Part shown: piece after piece, positions 22,554 through 34,600 of the stretch
How positions within the stretch are numbered: the first letter of the stretch is position 1
Layout: each line of letters begins with the position of its first letter
Assembly: GCA_903813345.2 (NCBI GenBank)
Contig: CAIIXF020000010.1
Span: 33,161,425 to 33,225,424 of the forward strand
Reading direction: 5' to 3'
Origin: Owenia fusiformis
Lineage: Eukaryota; Annelida; Polychaeta; Sabellida; Oweniidae
DNA length: 64,000 nucleotides
Program-made: the position numbers and the translations under genes
Notes under the pieces: generated by a model
Database searches by the model: none
What the model was told of the DNA's origin: nothing
What the model saw: the letters and a program-made list of their open reading frames with translations, nothing else

Positions 22554-25262
22554 ATGCCAGTGATGTTTTTGATAGCTCTGATCCTCAGTCTCATGTGGGG
22601 TCGCCAAGGTGTTGACTCACAAGCTACCACGATCCAAACGATGGCTAACAATACAGAGGTACCTTACGAAACTGTAATAAAAACTGTTTCTCCAATGGTA
22701 AGCGTTGGGCAATGCAAATTGATTCCAAGAGATGGATCTATTAGAAATACTATAGCAAAAGCAGAATCAGCAAAACTATTGGAGTATAAATTAGAATTCG
22801 CTAATTACACCGTGAATCCTCTTTTGGTGCAGTCCATTCGAGAGAATTACAAAGCAAACATTTGGCAGAAGGCATCCACGAAACACGGACGGGCTCTTGT
22901 GACTCTAAGCTTTAATTTCGATGTCTTGTCTCTATCTATACTGTCTTTGGGCGTTGAGAAGCATACTGTGATATTAAAGGATAAGCCCGTTGGTTGCTTT
23001 GGAGAGTTATCCGAAAAGGAAAGAATGGATAATGTATTATGGTTATTAAGTCGAGACTTTGACCACGAGAGTGAGCTGCCAACTATAGCTGAAGATGACT
23101 ATATCTGTCACCAAGTCTTCCATACAAGCGACTTAACTGCCAGATTCGTTGATAAATGTTGCAGTGTAGATATTCATCGAAACATGACGTGTGTATTTGA
23201 ATTCAGAAGCGTTACTCTCGATGTCCTGATCTATTTTGTGATGGCGCTCAAATTTGTTGTGTTTCTCCTTGCACCTTGTCTCATCCCTTGCGCTGTATAC
23301 ATGTTTTCACGAGGCGCTGACACATTTAGGGTAATTCTCAAAAGTTCACTTCAGAAGACAATCCTTTTAGCAAAGGATCCTGGACACGTAAACTATGTTC
23401 ATCGCTGGCCCGCACAGGCTTTAGACAATTTTGAAAAATTTCAAGAGACTGTTAAAACTATTCCAAAAGACAAACCAGTAAAGATTACCTTTCACGACTA
23501 CTACGTGACAGTAAGAAATGATCATGTTGTCACGGAAAATCAAATACCTGTAGGTCCATTTGCTTGCTTCAAATATAGGCTTCTACAGTGTGGAATAAGG
23601 AAATTCTGGGCCTGTGCAGAATGTTGCAATGCTAGCATATGTGGACTTCTCATATCATCTTGTTCTATCAAATGGAAACACATTGGATACGCAATTTCAG
23701 GTTTGATTCTAGTAACGTTGATAATCCCATTTCCATACTGGATAAGGCTGATTTTCTTTCATGTATTTGAAAGGGAGGAGTTGTTGAGTAGGTCAGAATT
23801 TGCCAATAAGTTTGGGTTTAACAACGCCTACGAAATTCACCTTGTGCAGTATTTCTTCCCGGAGAGTGCGATATTTATTGTTTGCTACGTTATGTATGCT
23901 ATTCTCATCTTGCTGCAACTTTTCTTCAAGATCGAGCCAAGTGGAACTTATAGAAATATAGTTAAACGTTCCTTTATGGACATGCATAGTCTTCCTTTTG
24001 GTACCATCATCGGGACAATGGTAGAGCTACTGTTAAAACCATGTAGGTTTCTTGGATGTTTAGGGCTCATCATTAGCGTCATAATCTGGCCAATTGCTCT
24101 TCCCATATGTTTAGTGTGCTTCGTTTTAAGTTGTGCCCCAATTTTGTACCTGTCATATAGACTTTTTGTGCACATCTATACCACGTTGTCTCATTCCTAT
24201 TCCAAACTTCCGACGAACGAGAACCTGCACACAACGGAAGCGGGGACGTTTCCTAGTACCAAACCCTCTGGTAAAAAGATGGGCTGCATAAATAAAGTTC
24301 TTTGCATTTTCTTGCCATTTATTTACCTGTGTGGGATTTGGTGCACGATGTTTTTAGTGTCGGAATGCTTTGGTTTTGGCCTTGAAGTTCTAATATTTAC
24401 ACTGATAGGTCTTATTGTTAACGCTGGCTCCGTCTTGAAATATCTCTCAATTCTGTTTCTTCTGATCATATATTCTTATGAGTGTTTCCATAACGTCTAT
24501 GTAAAGTACCTGACTCTGAACAAGGCAATCTTTAAGGATGTATTTGGACGGGTCAAAGATGACGTTACAGAGGTAACTCAACTTCCAGGTCATTTACAAG
24601 AAAATCGTGGTTTCAAATCAGAGGCCATGGTTGAGCAGAAAAGACACAAAACGCCCGACGTGTTGTCTGAGCGGCGTCCAATGCATTGGAATATCAATGA
24701 TTTGGTCCTTTTTGTCAGTAAATTTGACGTACATTTTGTACCTGTGAAGTTATTCTATGCAATTACGATGATAGAGGTTGCAGGCTCGCCCGGTCCAATC
24801 CATAAAAGTATGTTTCACGCTTGGAGACGGTTTGGTCAGATCGTTGTCTTTCTGGTTTTCCTCGTAATGACGGTCAGTTTATTTGCTAAGATTTATAAGG
24901 TCGGTTCAACGAGCCAAATGCTTGCTACTCTGGCCGGTGGTATCTTTCCATTCGTTCTCCGCAACTTCATGTCTCCAAAGGCTACACCAATTGAATTAAA
25001 CTCGTGTACGTTTAATTGTAAGGTCGATGAGGTTATCGGAAATTTCAAAGAAGATTGGCCAATAGCTGATCTACCGTTTGAAGTTAATGAAGACCAAAGT
25101 GGAGTTGAGTCATGTGAAAAGGTTGATCTCTTTATCCAACTTCCCAAATCACGTGGTCCTAAAGAAATGCTAATTAATATGGGTTGGAGAGGCAATAATT
25201 ACAGTCTTGGTCATACAGAGGATGACGACGTGCATGATGTGAATGGTGAATCAAAAATATAA
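22554..25262 (+). CDS. Uncharacterised secretory-pathway multi-pass membrane protein, 902 aa
   Basis: This is a single uninterrupted frame. The start is supported by a typical signal peptide (MPVMFLIALILSLMWG, likely cleavage near GVDSQA). Residues ~25-218 form a luminal or extracellular domain with N-glycosylation sequons (NNT ~32, NYT ~84, NMT ~210). Hydrophobic segments follow at about 221-250, 373-403, 437-458, 480-545 (two), 582-645 (two or three), 752-780 and 784-806, so roughly nine to ten membrane spans. Between the first and second span is a ~120-residue soluble domain (YVHRWPAQALDNFEKFQ). The C-terminal ~95 residues are soluble and acidic at the very end (EDDDVHDVNG). I do not recognise the family. 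An intronless gene of this length may be retroposed or belong to an invertebrate-specific expanded family. It is intact, with a poly(A) signal 122 bp downstream. Confidence 0.85.
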   Translation: MPVMFLIALILSLMWGRQGVDSQATTIQTMANNTEVPYETVIKTVSPMVSVGQCKLIPRDGSIRNTIAKAESAKLLEYKLEFANYTVNPLLVQSIRENYKANIWQKASTKHGRALVTLSFNFDVLSLSILSLGVEKHTVILKDKPVGCFGELSEKERMDNVLWLLSRDFDHESELPTIAEDDYICHQVFHTSDLTARFVDKCCSVDIHRNMTCVFEFRSVTLDVLIYFVMALKFVVFLLAPCLIPCAVYMFSRGADTFRVILKSSLQKTILLAKDPGHVNYVHRWPAQALDNFEKFQETVKTIPKDKPVKITFHDYYVTVRNDHVVTENQIPVGPFACFKYRLLQCGIRKFWACAECCNASICGLLISSCSIKWKHIGYAISGLILVTLIIPFPYWIRLIFFHVFEREELLSRSEFANKFGFNNAYEIHLVQYFFPESAIFIVCYVMYAILILLQLFFKIEPSGTYRNIVKRSFMDMHSLPFGTIIGTMVELLLKPCRFLGCLGLIISVIIWPIALPICLVCFVLSCAPILYLSYRLFVHIYTTLSHSYSKLPTNENLHTTEAGTFPSTKPSGKKMGCINKVLCIFLPFIYLCGIWCTMFLVSECFGFGLEVLIFTLIGLIVNAGSVLKYLSILFLLIIYSYECFHNVYVKYLTLNKAIFKDVFGRVKDDVTEVTQLPGHLQENRGFKSEAMVEQKRHKTPDVLSERRPMHWNINDLVLFVSKFDVHFVPVKLFYAITMIEVAGSPGPIHKSMFHAWRRFGQIVVFLVFLVMTVSLFAKIYKVGSTSQMLATLAGGIFPFVLRNFMSPKATPIELNSCTFNCKVDEVIGNFKEDWPIADLPFEVNEDQSGVESCEKVDLFIQLPKSRGPKEMLINMGWRGNNYSLGHTEDDDVHDVNGESKI

Positions 25263-25383
25263 CTTTTTTGAAACTGGAAGTCCCCTTTGGGCCATGTGTT
25301 CAATCTTATGAATGTTATGCAATTCCTAGCAATTCACTTACTAGTAAGTCGTACATTTCTTACTTTCTTGAATCGATGAACAC

Positions 25384-25389
25384 AATAAA
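25384..25389 (+). terminator. Poly(A) signal AATAAA
   Basis: A canonical AATAAA lies 122 bp after the stop codon of the 902-codon gene, with T-rich sequence following. It supports that gene being transcribed as a unit ending near 25400-25450. Confidence 0.65.
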
Positions 25390-26164
25390 GATTTAAACAT
25401 AAACTAAAAAAATGTTATCCACTGAGTTCCTGTCTGTTTTTAATTATGGAGGGGTGTAAATTAAGAGCCACGGTCCGTCAAATCAATCATTTTTTGAATT
25501 ATCTCCCGATTTCTTTATTAGAAATCTGTATTTTTCACATTTTTCAGAAAAAGGACCCAGATTTTCACTTTGATTGCTAGACAGGAATTCGATGAAGGCT
25601 CTTTTTACACCAATCGGACATACAATAAAATTCAAGAAACATTACAATTTGTGTTACCTGCAACAATACCTGTGTGACTTTCAATATCTAACAGTGTTTG
25701 TAAGTTCTATCAGTTATTAGTAAAGGATAAACAACGAGCCTTGGGTATTGCGTGAAAAAACACACCCCATGCAGACAGATCGCTTAAAATTACATTCGTA
25801 TGATGAAAGACTCGACATTCAACAGGAAACTAGAAACATTTTGTCACCAATGATTTTATACTGCTTAATAAATGGTGAATGATAGTCAAATTAAGTTCTA
25901 CAAGTATGAGAATAGTATGACGTTCTAATATTTCAAGGTAACTCGTTTGAAAAATGATGGAAACGATTCAAATTACAATGTAAAAAAAATAATTGAAAGT
26001 ATTTTGTTTGGTCTAAATGTTCAAAGCTAAAAGACCTATTATGCACGTTCGTTCCCTATTTTGACTAAGACTATCAATACAAAGCTTACTTATAATTGAA
26101 ACAAGAGTTAGTGGTTCTCTATGGTATTTAACTTTGATATAACTTGTGGAACTGTTTAGACTGT

Positions 26165-26475
26165 CTTCGATTTTTTCAAAATCATCTACAAGTTTTCAGA
26201 AGTTCAAATCTGACTTTATATTTTAGATTTCACCTTCAATGACCTCAGGATTTTCAAGGTCAAAAAAGGTCAAAATGACTTTTTTATTTACTTTATGATT
26301 ATTTCTTGCTTCAAATTGACCTCATTTTTTCAAAATCATCTACAAGTTCTCAGAAGTTTAAATCTGACTTTGATTTGAGATTTCACCTTCAATGACCTTC
26401 TCGGGATCAATAAAGGACTTTTTCAGCTTGCATCAATAAATAATCTACAAGTTCTCAGAAATTCAAATCCGTCTT
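26165..26475. repeat. Degenerate ~150-bp tandem repeat, about two and a half units
   Basis: Units share TCAAAATCATCTACAAGTT, CAGAAGTTCAAATCTGACTT and GATTTCACCTTCAATGACCT at about 26175, 26330 and 26448. They are non-coding. Confidence 0.6.
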
Positions 26476-26696
26476 AAGATTGAACTCATAATATTGTGAG
26501 CAACTAGGTGATGACATTTTGTCATGTTAATGCCTTGTTATTACTGTCATTTCATTTCATTCATTTTCAAATACTCTATTCTATCATCAGACCTGTACAT
26601 CTTTGGACAAACGATTGCCATTGCATGTTTATATTCACTCTGTGTGTTCATGTCCACTCATATTTGCAGAAGCACTCGTTGGCATAAGCTGCGCAC

Positions 26697-26736
26697 TCAA
26701 AACCCGGATTTGACGTCATCAAAATCCGGGTTTAGA
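26697..26736. repeat. Hairpin with a CRE-type octamer in its loop
   Basis: Arms AAACCCGGATTT and AAATCCGGGTTT surround TGACGTCATC. The octamer TGACGTCA is itself palindromic. Whether this is regulatory or a tiny MITE core is unknown. Confidence 0.4.
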
Positions 26737-28596
26737 GTCATTCGCGTTATTAATATTTTATTCACATATAGCTAGGCAAGGTTTGTCCGATTCCAGCCAA
26801 TCAGAACAGAGTATTCACATAATGAACAATGTGTGAAATATCAATAACACATGCAAGGTCACTAGTTAAACAGTTGTCATGGTGAAGAATGGACTTCTCA
26901 CATTGGATTTGATGACTTGCCAACTTGACCCTTGCAAAAAATGCCATTGAAAATGTGTTATTTTGGTGAGTTTGTTCCTTTTAGGTGATGTTGGAGACAA
27001 TATTTTGCAATGTGTGAAAATAATTTAAGCCCATTGTAGCTGCTTCATTCCACTCAGGCGTTGTTTCCTAAACTTCGCATTCCCGCTACGCGGTCATGCA
27101 AAGATTTGGAAACAACACCTTCTTGGTATAATTCAACAATGCATTGAGTCCAGGGCTTAAATCCTTAATTGTAAGATGTTGACCCAGACTGACATAACAG
27201 AAATTGTCAACATGGAGAATGGTAATAGCGCGGAATTGTATTTAAATCAAATATTATCCATATTTATGAATAAAAACAAATATATTTCACGTGCTTAATC
27301 TCTACTGGTCAAACTCTCTTTGTTTAAAAAGGAACCCTGGAAAATATCTTAGTGACTATCGTCAAGATGACTTGTCTTGGAGGGAAGCCTCGAGCTCTCT
27401 ATCTTTTTAAATAGCTCTGTGGGTTCTTCATAAAATAGTCTGGATTGGTCTTGTAATGTGTAAAAGACAAGATAAACGCAGAAGTAATATATTCATAACA
27501 CTGCTCTTTATTCAACAGGCAATGCGCCTATTTTTGAAGGAAAAAGGACAAAATATTATTTGAGACATGTCACTCACACACTTATCAAATATGATAAAAA
27601 AATTTATTTTGGATAATACTGATGTGAAAAAAATTACTTGCATAGAAAACAGCATTTGAAGTTCAGAGATTGAAAAAAGTTTTCACAAAGTGTATGTTTT
27701 AAATAACTCTTGGATTAAAAGATGGCGTATGCTTGAAAATCCTATCAAAAATGAATGGATAATTAATGCAAACAACAATGCCATCTTTCTATCGCATTGC
27801 TAAAAACTTGACATATAAAAATTGATAGATCAAAAATATTTTTTCATGATCTAGTGTCAATTCTGATGTGGTCTGTTTGAGCTGTTTTTGGTGTCAAATG
27901 AAAGATCAGGTACTTATTTATCCATTGGAAATACTATGAAGATTTAAAGTGTGACTTCATTTACGCACCTTATCCCTTTCCAAATAAGAAGAGTAACCAT
28001 ACACTATACATAGACACTGTATTAAAAATTTTCGCTGATGCTCTATTTGCCCCCCAATCTAACTCTCTGCTGACGGAAGAGAAAACTCCCTGGAGCTACT
28101 GGAACTTGTACGAAATAAAAAGCTGTATCCCCTTTATGGGTCCAATATACCCTTATATTGCAGAAGTTAACCCTACAACCATGGCCTTTCAATTAAATTT
28201 AATTCAATTCTAGTTGAAAGCCCAAGCTACAACACAAGAAAACATTAAAAGATGGCTGAAAAATTAGCATTGGAATTGCTATACAAATAATGTTGGTATT
28301 CCCGGGGATTTATAAAATTAATATTACACTGAACTAAGTTGAGACTTGTAAATATCGAAATCAATACTTTCGTTTCAAATTCTAGCTTTTAGACGTGAGT
28401 GATTTCGTTTCTGGTTCCTCGTTGTAGTTAAACCAAAATGGGCACGGGAAGACTTTTACCACATATTTGGTCAAATACTTAGATTCTACAGCCGTCTGCA
28501 GTATGATCTTCCGTCAAAACAGGAGATTTCCACTCTTGTGACGTTAGAGACAATATTTTAATTTATATTGAATGCACGTAGGGCTAATCATAATTA

Positions 28597-29594
28597 CAGT
28601 TGGGGACATAAATAAATGACAGGTGGATTTGCTTAAGTGAGGATTTCCCATGTTAAGGTCTCATGGAAGTTAACAGGAAATGACAAAACAAAAAATGACA
28701 AAGCCATGCTGGATTTTGAAATTTTTTTGAACCAAGATAACAGAGTTCTGTTTGGACCTCCAGTCAGTTTAACTAGTTCCACATATCATTTACATGACCG
28801 GGAACACAGTTGAAATGGTCAGAATGACCATAAACATGATAGAATAACCTTTTCAGCCCTCTGAAAATGTGACTAAAAAATAGCTAAGAGTAGGTGCTCA
28901 GGAAAGGTCACTGAACAGAATATTTTGACTTTTTCAGAAAATGTGCCCAATATATTGCTCTAAATGATACAATTCAAAAAAATTTGATATCATTCTTAGA
29001 AAAAGAAAAAAATGAAAAAAACTGAATTGAAAATCGATCTATTTTCCTTTTTACTACAGCTATTATTGTTTCAGACGATTTTTTAAAATTTCAAAGATTG
29101 TGTCATTTAGAGCAATATATTGGACACATTTTCTGAAAAAATCAAAAGATTCTGTTCATTGACCTTTCCTGAGCACCTACTTTTAGCTATTTTTCAGTCA
29201 CATTTTCAGAGGGCTAAAAATGTTATTTTATCATGTTTATGGTCATTCTGACCATTTCAATTGTGTTCCTGGTCATGTAAATGATATTTGGAACTAGTTA
29301 AACTAACTGGAGGTCCAAACAGAACTCTGTTATCTTGGTTCAAAAAATTTTCAAAATCCAGCATGGCTTTGTCATTTTTTGTTTTGTCATTTCCTGTTAA
29401 CTTCCATGAGACCTTAAAAATAAGAGCATTTACAAGAGGCCATGAATCAGTGGATGAGATTATACAAAATGTAAAATATACAAATTTTAAGGGATATGTA
29501 TCTAGACAATATTGGAAATTATGGGCTTTCAGACGACCATAATTAGGAAATGGTGATCGAAAATCGACCTGTCATTTATTTTTGTCGCCAACTG
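28597..29594. mobile_element. TA-flanked foldback element (Tc1/mariner-type MITE), ~1 kb
   Basis: The two ends are inverted copies of CAGTTGGSGACAWAAATAAA, each next to TA (28595-28596 and 29595-29596), as for Tc1/mariner elements. The arms are very long: 28597-29005 is matched in reverse by about 29075-29594, for example GAGCAATATATTGGACACAT around 29110. The right arm has ~150 extra bases (29418-29565), a short frame ending RQYWKLWAFRRP. No transposase is recognised. Confidence 0.75.
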
Positions 29595-29599
29595 TAGTC

Positions 29600-31079
29600 T
29601 ATAGGAAGCAGACCCGTTGCCGGCTTTCACGAATCATGAAATTGATGTCAATATTTTCTGTCCCTATATCTTGACACTGATGGTCAGTTACAAGGATATA
29701 ACCAACCAGCCTTGTTAGCCTAAGCCTAGCCTTGTGGGTTACAGTTCAAAGTTACTGCGTGTGCATTATGCAATGAGGTAAATCTTTTTTTATTTCCCTG
29801 TCCCTGACTGAGCCTATGGAAAGGGGGTTTTGTCATGTAATCATGTCAGGTGGAAATACGTTTTCACGTCACACGTTATTTATCAGAATTACATTCATCG
29901 GCCAATCAAGGCAAGTGAATTTATTGGGGTAAATTTTTGATTAGAAAGTATCGCACATCTACACACTTTTGGCTGTGTAAACCTGATTATAACTTTATCG
30001 TATCCTACCGACCACTTTTGATTGTGGTAGTATGCCCGTATCATTGGTAAGCCTGTCTTTCTACAATGTCGAAGAATGAACTACGCATTGCACTATTAAA
30101 TGACCTACCTCAATACATTCCAGAGTATTTTAGAATTCTTTTTATGTTGTTAGATCGCCAATTGTATGGGTTTATCGGCAGAATGAAGAGATTTTAGTTT
30201 TTACATCGGAAATATGTGAGCAATTTTCAAAATGTCGGATGGGGAATTCCCCAGGGATTTCCCTTATGACTGGTGCATGCCGGGAACTGAATGGAGGAAT
30301 TTGACGGCTGAAATAAGTTAAATAATACACGCAAATATTGCTATCCAGTGCTTTCAGTAGGCTTGTCCAAAAGTGCGTCCCTGGGACGGATTGATTTTCC
30401 AAAATTGCGCCCCCCCTCAAAAAATTGCGTCCCCATGAAAAAAGCTTCCCGGGAATTCAAAGTCACATTTTTGCACTGAATGAAAAAAATTGATGAAAAG
30501 TTTGCATCAGTTTTGTTATTTTTTGGCCCAGATCAGTGTTCTACACACGTCTAGTTGGTCATTAAATGATGCAGATACCTTCATTTGAAAGAGATATCTA
30601 ATATTCAACCATTAAATACCATTTTTCTTCGCATATTTCAAAGCAATTTGCTATTGATTTTGATCGCTCAGAAAGTTTCACTAGTAGCAATCTCCATGAG
30701 GCTCCATTTTTTGGTTCAGTGTTTTTGCGCATGCGCAACAAATCCAGCAATTTGATTAGTTAAAATTATTAAGACGCATGCGTGGTTAATAATCGCGGCC
30801 ACTCATAGGACTCGTGCCGATTACCGCTCGGAAATCAACTACTAGTGATTGTCCTATCACATATCTCATACTATTTTGATCGGAAATCAATTTCCGGGAA
30901 AGAAACTTCGAAAGAAGAGTATTTATTTAGCGGATTTTGACCAAATAAAAGACTGAAGGTAAGATCTTTATCAATACATTCATCCAGAGTTGATTTTTTT
31001 TATATGACCTGCACTGCGTCCAAGTGACCCCTCATTTTCATTTTTTGGGGTCCCTATAGTAAAAACCGGGTCCTCTCCA
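29600..31079. other. Intergenic, no gene seen
   Basis: No convincing coding frame is present. A GCGTCCC-rich block at about 30370-30440 (TGCGTCCCTGGGACG, TTGCGCCCCCCCTC) looks like a degenerate repeat. A GCGCATGCGC palindrome occurs at 30727-30736. Confidence 0.35.
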
Positions 31080-31360
31080 TTATGGGACGGCATTAATGAA
31101 AGCACAGCTATCAAAAACGGAAATATCTTCTTCTGCCTTCTTATGCCTCTTCTTTGGAATAATTCCTTCAGCCTTTGTTGGTTCTTTGTTCTTTGTGCTA
31201 CTAGAGTGTTCATCAATGATAACGGTTTCATCAGATTCATATCCCAGTTCTTTTCTCAGTTCTAGCTCTTGTGTGGGTTGTCTTTGCTCTCCAAGTGTCT
31301 TCAGCCTCTTTGCTCGCTTTGTAACAACCGGGGGTAACAATCTCCTGGCCGTGACGTGAT
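31080..31360 (-). CDS. Possible partial coding exon, function unknown
   Basis: On the minus strand the frame runs ARRLLPPVVTKRAKRL, then a charged stretch rich in Lys/Glu (QELELRKELGYESDETVIID), and ends ISVFDSCAFINAVP before a stop. Composition is protein-like (alternating acidic and basic, low hydrophobicity), unlike neighbouring frames. No start or splice site can be chosen with confidence. It lies just beyond the 3' end of the LINE and may be part of whatever the LINE inserted into, for example an older retroelement. Confidence 0.3.
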
Positions 31361-31444
31361 ATTAAGTACAAGATGTTAAAAATACTATGGTGGCGTATAT
31401 ATGGCCTAGACTAGGGAGTGTGTTGGTTGTTATGAATTTCAATC

Positions 31445-31486
31445 TTTTTTTTTTTTTTTTTTTTTTTTGTTTATTTTTTTTTTCTC
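31445..31486 (-). other. Poly(A) tail of the LINE
   Basis: The plus strand shows a run of T broken only by GTTTA. On the coding strand this is a poly(A) tail directly against the 14-bp target duplication. Its length suggests limited erosion and so a fairly recent insertion. Confidence 0.85.
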
Positions 31487-31637
31487 AAATTACATTTTCA
31501 CTACACAAGGATACAAGTGATTTGCTGTAAGCCGTTTTTACAAATGAAATAGAAATACAAAGAATTACCAAATTCGACACACAGACCCATTCCACTCACA
31601 CGACATTCATTCAATCATGCATACCACACACATACAA

Positions 31638-34600
31638 TCACTCATCAAAAATATTTTCCAGTCTGAGACCTTCGTTTAAATAGGCTTGAAATCCAACACA
31701 AGTCAGTGGCATGTTGGAATAATAAGCTGTATGAACATAGTATTTTAATATCAAAACGGAAAAGTTAAACTTTCTAAAATGTTTCCTATCGAAATACCCA
31801 ACAATGACGTGTTGCTCATTTAAGTGTATATCCTTTTCTCTCCATTGATCTCCGAAATATTTTAAAAGACTTTTGATGTTCTTGCACTCCCAAAAACGGT
31901 GGACAATCGTCTCTTTTTGGCCGCAAAAATCACATTTATCATTCGTACGTATACCAACAAGTTTAAGGTACAAATTTGAGGCATAAATATTATTAATAAT
32001 CTTATACTGTAATTCCCAAAAAGCGTGGTTTTTGGTTATGTCATATACCATTGAACACATATCTCGAGCGTTAACATTATATTTGCAACATAAGCGCTTA
32101 ACGCTTATTGATTCAGAAAAACATTGTTGATTGATGTACAATTGAATCATTTTTGTATTCAAATTTTTGATGTGGACCGTTTTGTTACCAATAAAAAACT
32201 CTTCGATGCTTTCAGTGTATTCGGTTTCACACTTCGCTTTCGGATCGCTTTTTAAAATTGATTTCCATTTCTTCGGAATGGAAGATATTAGGCTAATGTA
32301 GTCTAAAAAGTTTATATCCACCTGGAACTTGTATTTAAAATCATTCAGTTCCATAAAACTACCATTCCCATTTAGTAAATCATTTATTTGAACAACCCCC
32401 ATTTCGAAAAGGCTTTTTTGAAATATCTGTTTACCCTCCCTAAGTATGTATTTATTATGCCATAGTATCTCGCTCTTTACCTCAGAACTGTTTTTTGGTT
32501 CCTCCGTCTCACTTACCGTTGAATAATATGAAAGAGCATTCATATAGAAATCGGGGATTTTTTGTTTAAATAGGCGTACATCATATCTACATTGCAGAAG
32601 TAGATTAAGACCGCCAAAATGTTCAAAATATATTCGCGGAATCACTTTCCAGTGGCTAAGTTGGTCATCAAGGAATCGTTTAAGCCACATAATTTTTAGT
32701 GCTTTTTCCATTGATGTCATGTTCACCATACGAATGCCCCCCTGATCATAAGATCCGACCACAGTATTTCGCTTTATTTTATCCCGTTTCCCTTTCCACA
32801 AAAAATTATAAATCAAAGTATTCACTTTTGAAATGATGCTGTCGGGCGTAACAGTCATGGACATAGAATATACGATCTGTGAAACTGCAAGGGATTTGAT
32901 TATCATAATACGACCGTAAATGGTGAGATTTCGCTAACCCTAGAGGTTCAGAATCCTCTTCAACGATTCTATTTTCCGGTCAAAATTTATCGCCTTATTA
33001 TGCTCTGGATCGTATGATACACTGATGCCTAAAAACTTACTTGGCCTCTTTACCCAAATACAGCCCCCAATATTCGGATTTACACCATCATGGTTGGCAC
33101 CAACACTAAAACATTCGGTTTTTTCCTTATTAATTTTTAGGCCCGATAATTGATAAAAAATTTCGAAAATGCTTAAGGCAGCTTCAAGGGAATTTGCATC
33201 TTTGAGTATTAGAGACGTGTCATCGGCATACATAATCAATTTCTGAGTGTGGCCATTTAGATCGATTCCTTTCACATTTTCATCTTGCCTGATCTTAAGG
33301 GCAAGTACCTCAATGCATATAACAAAAAGGGAGCAACTTAACGGATCTCCTTGACGGACACCCCTATGTAGTTTAAACCACCCAGTAGAATGCCCGTTGT
33401 TCAATACGCAGCTATTGATATCAGTGTAAAAGAGCTTAACCCAACGGATTAACTCATCGCCAAAATTAAAGTACCGCAACGCAAAATCAATAAAACTCCA
33501 TTCGATACTGTCATATGCTTTTTCAAAGTCAATTAAAGAAATAATGCCTGGTATTTTCCTTTCTCTAGTATATACTAGTAAATCCTCCATAAATCGAATG
33601 TTTTCGCCAATCAGTCTTCCTTTGACAAAGGCAGTCTGATCGGGTTCAATAATCGCGCAGAGAACCGCTTCAATTCTCTTACTTACCACTTTAGAAACAA
33701 TTTTATAATCTATATTTAACAATGAAATTGGACGCCAGTTTTTAAGCAGAGATAAATCCTTTCCCGATTTTTCAATCAAAGATATTACGCCCTGCCTTTG
33801 ACTAACAGATAAGAGTCCAACTCTAAGTGAGAGGTTAAAACTGTCAACAACACCTGTCGAAATGTCGTTCCAAAATGCTTTATACCATTCGGCCGAAAGG
33901 CCATCACTCCCCGGTGTTTTGTTCGACTTAAACGTTGAGAGAACTTTAAAGCATTCTGCTTCAGTAAGTCTGAGTTCGCACGATGCCTTCTGCGCTTCAG
34001 ATAGTTTACGCGACTGTAGATTATTAGTAAAAATGTCAAAATCTTTGAAATCGGGCGAGACCTTTTCAGAGTATAAATCTTGATAAAAGAGTTTAATTTC
34101 ATTCAAAATACGAGTATCATTTTCGATACTTACTCCACCAATCGACAAATTTGTTATGTGTTTTTTCTCGTGGTTTGATTTTTCCAAATTAAAGAAAAAA
34201 GACGTACATCTTTCATTTTTTTCATACTGGTCAATTTTTGCTCGGATCAAATGACCTTCCGCCTTATAGATACACATTTTTTCAAGTTTGACTTTTGCTC
34301 TTTCATAGGCTTCACATACCGAAGAGATTAAGGTAGAGCCGTCACTTGCAATTAAAGATTCAAGATGTTCGATCTCCTTTAGTAACTCAAGTTCAGCTTT
34401 TCGATTTTCACGACATTTTAACTTTGAAAAATGTATTGTCTTTTCCTTAATTTTGAACTTCATGAATTCCCATAATTCGATCTTGCTGAGATCACGGTGC
34501 TCGTCACGTAATTTTGTTATGAGGCTTCGGATGCTTAAAGAGTACTCCTCGTCTTGTAGCAAACTATTATTAAATTTCCAAAAACCCGCCCCCCTCATTT

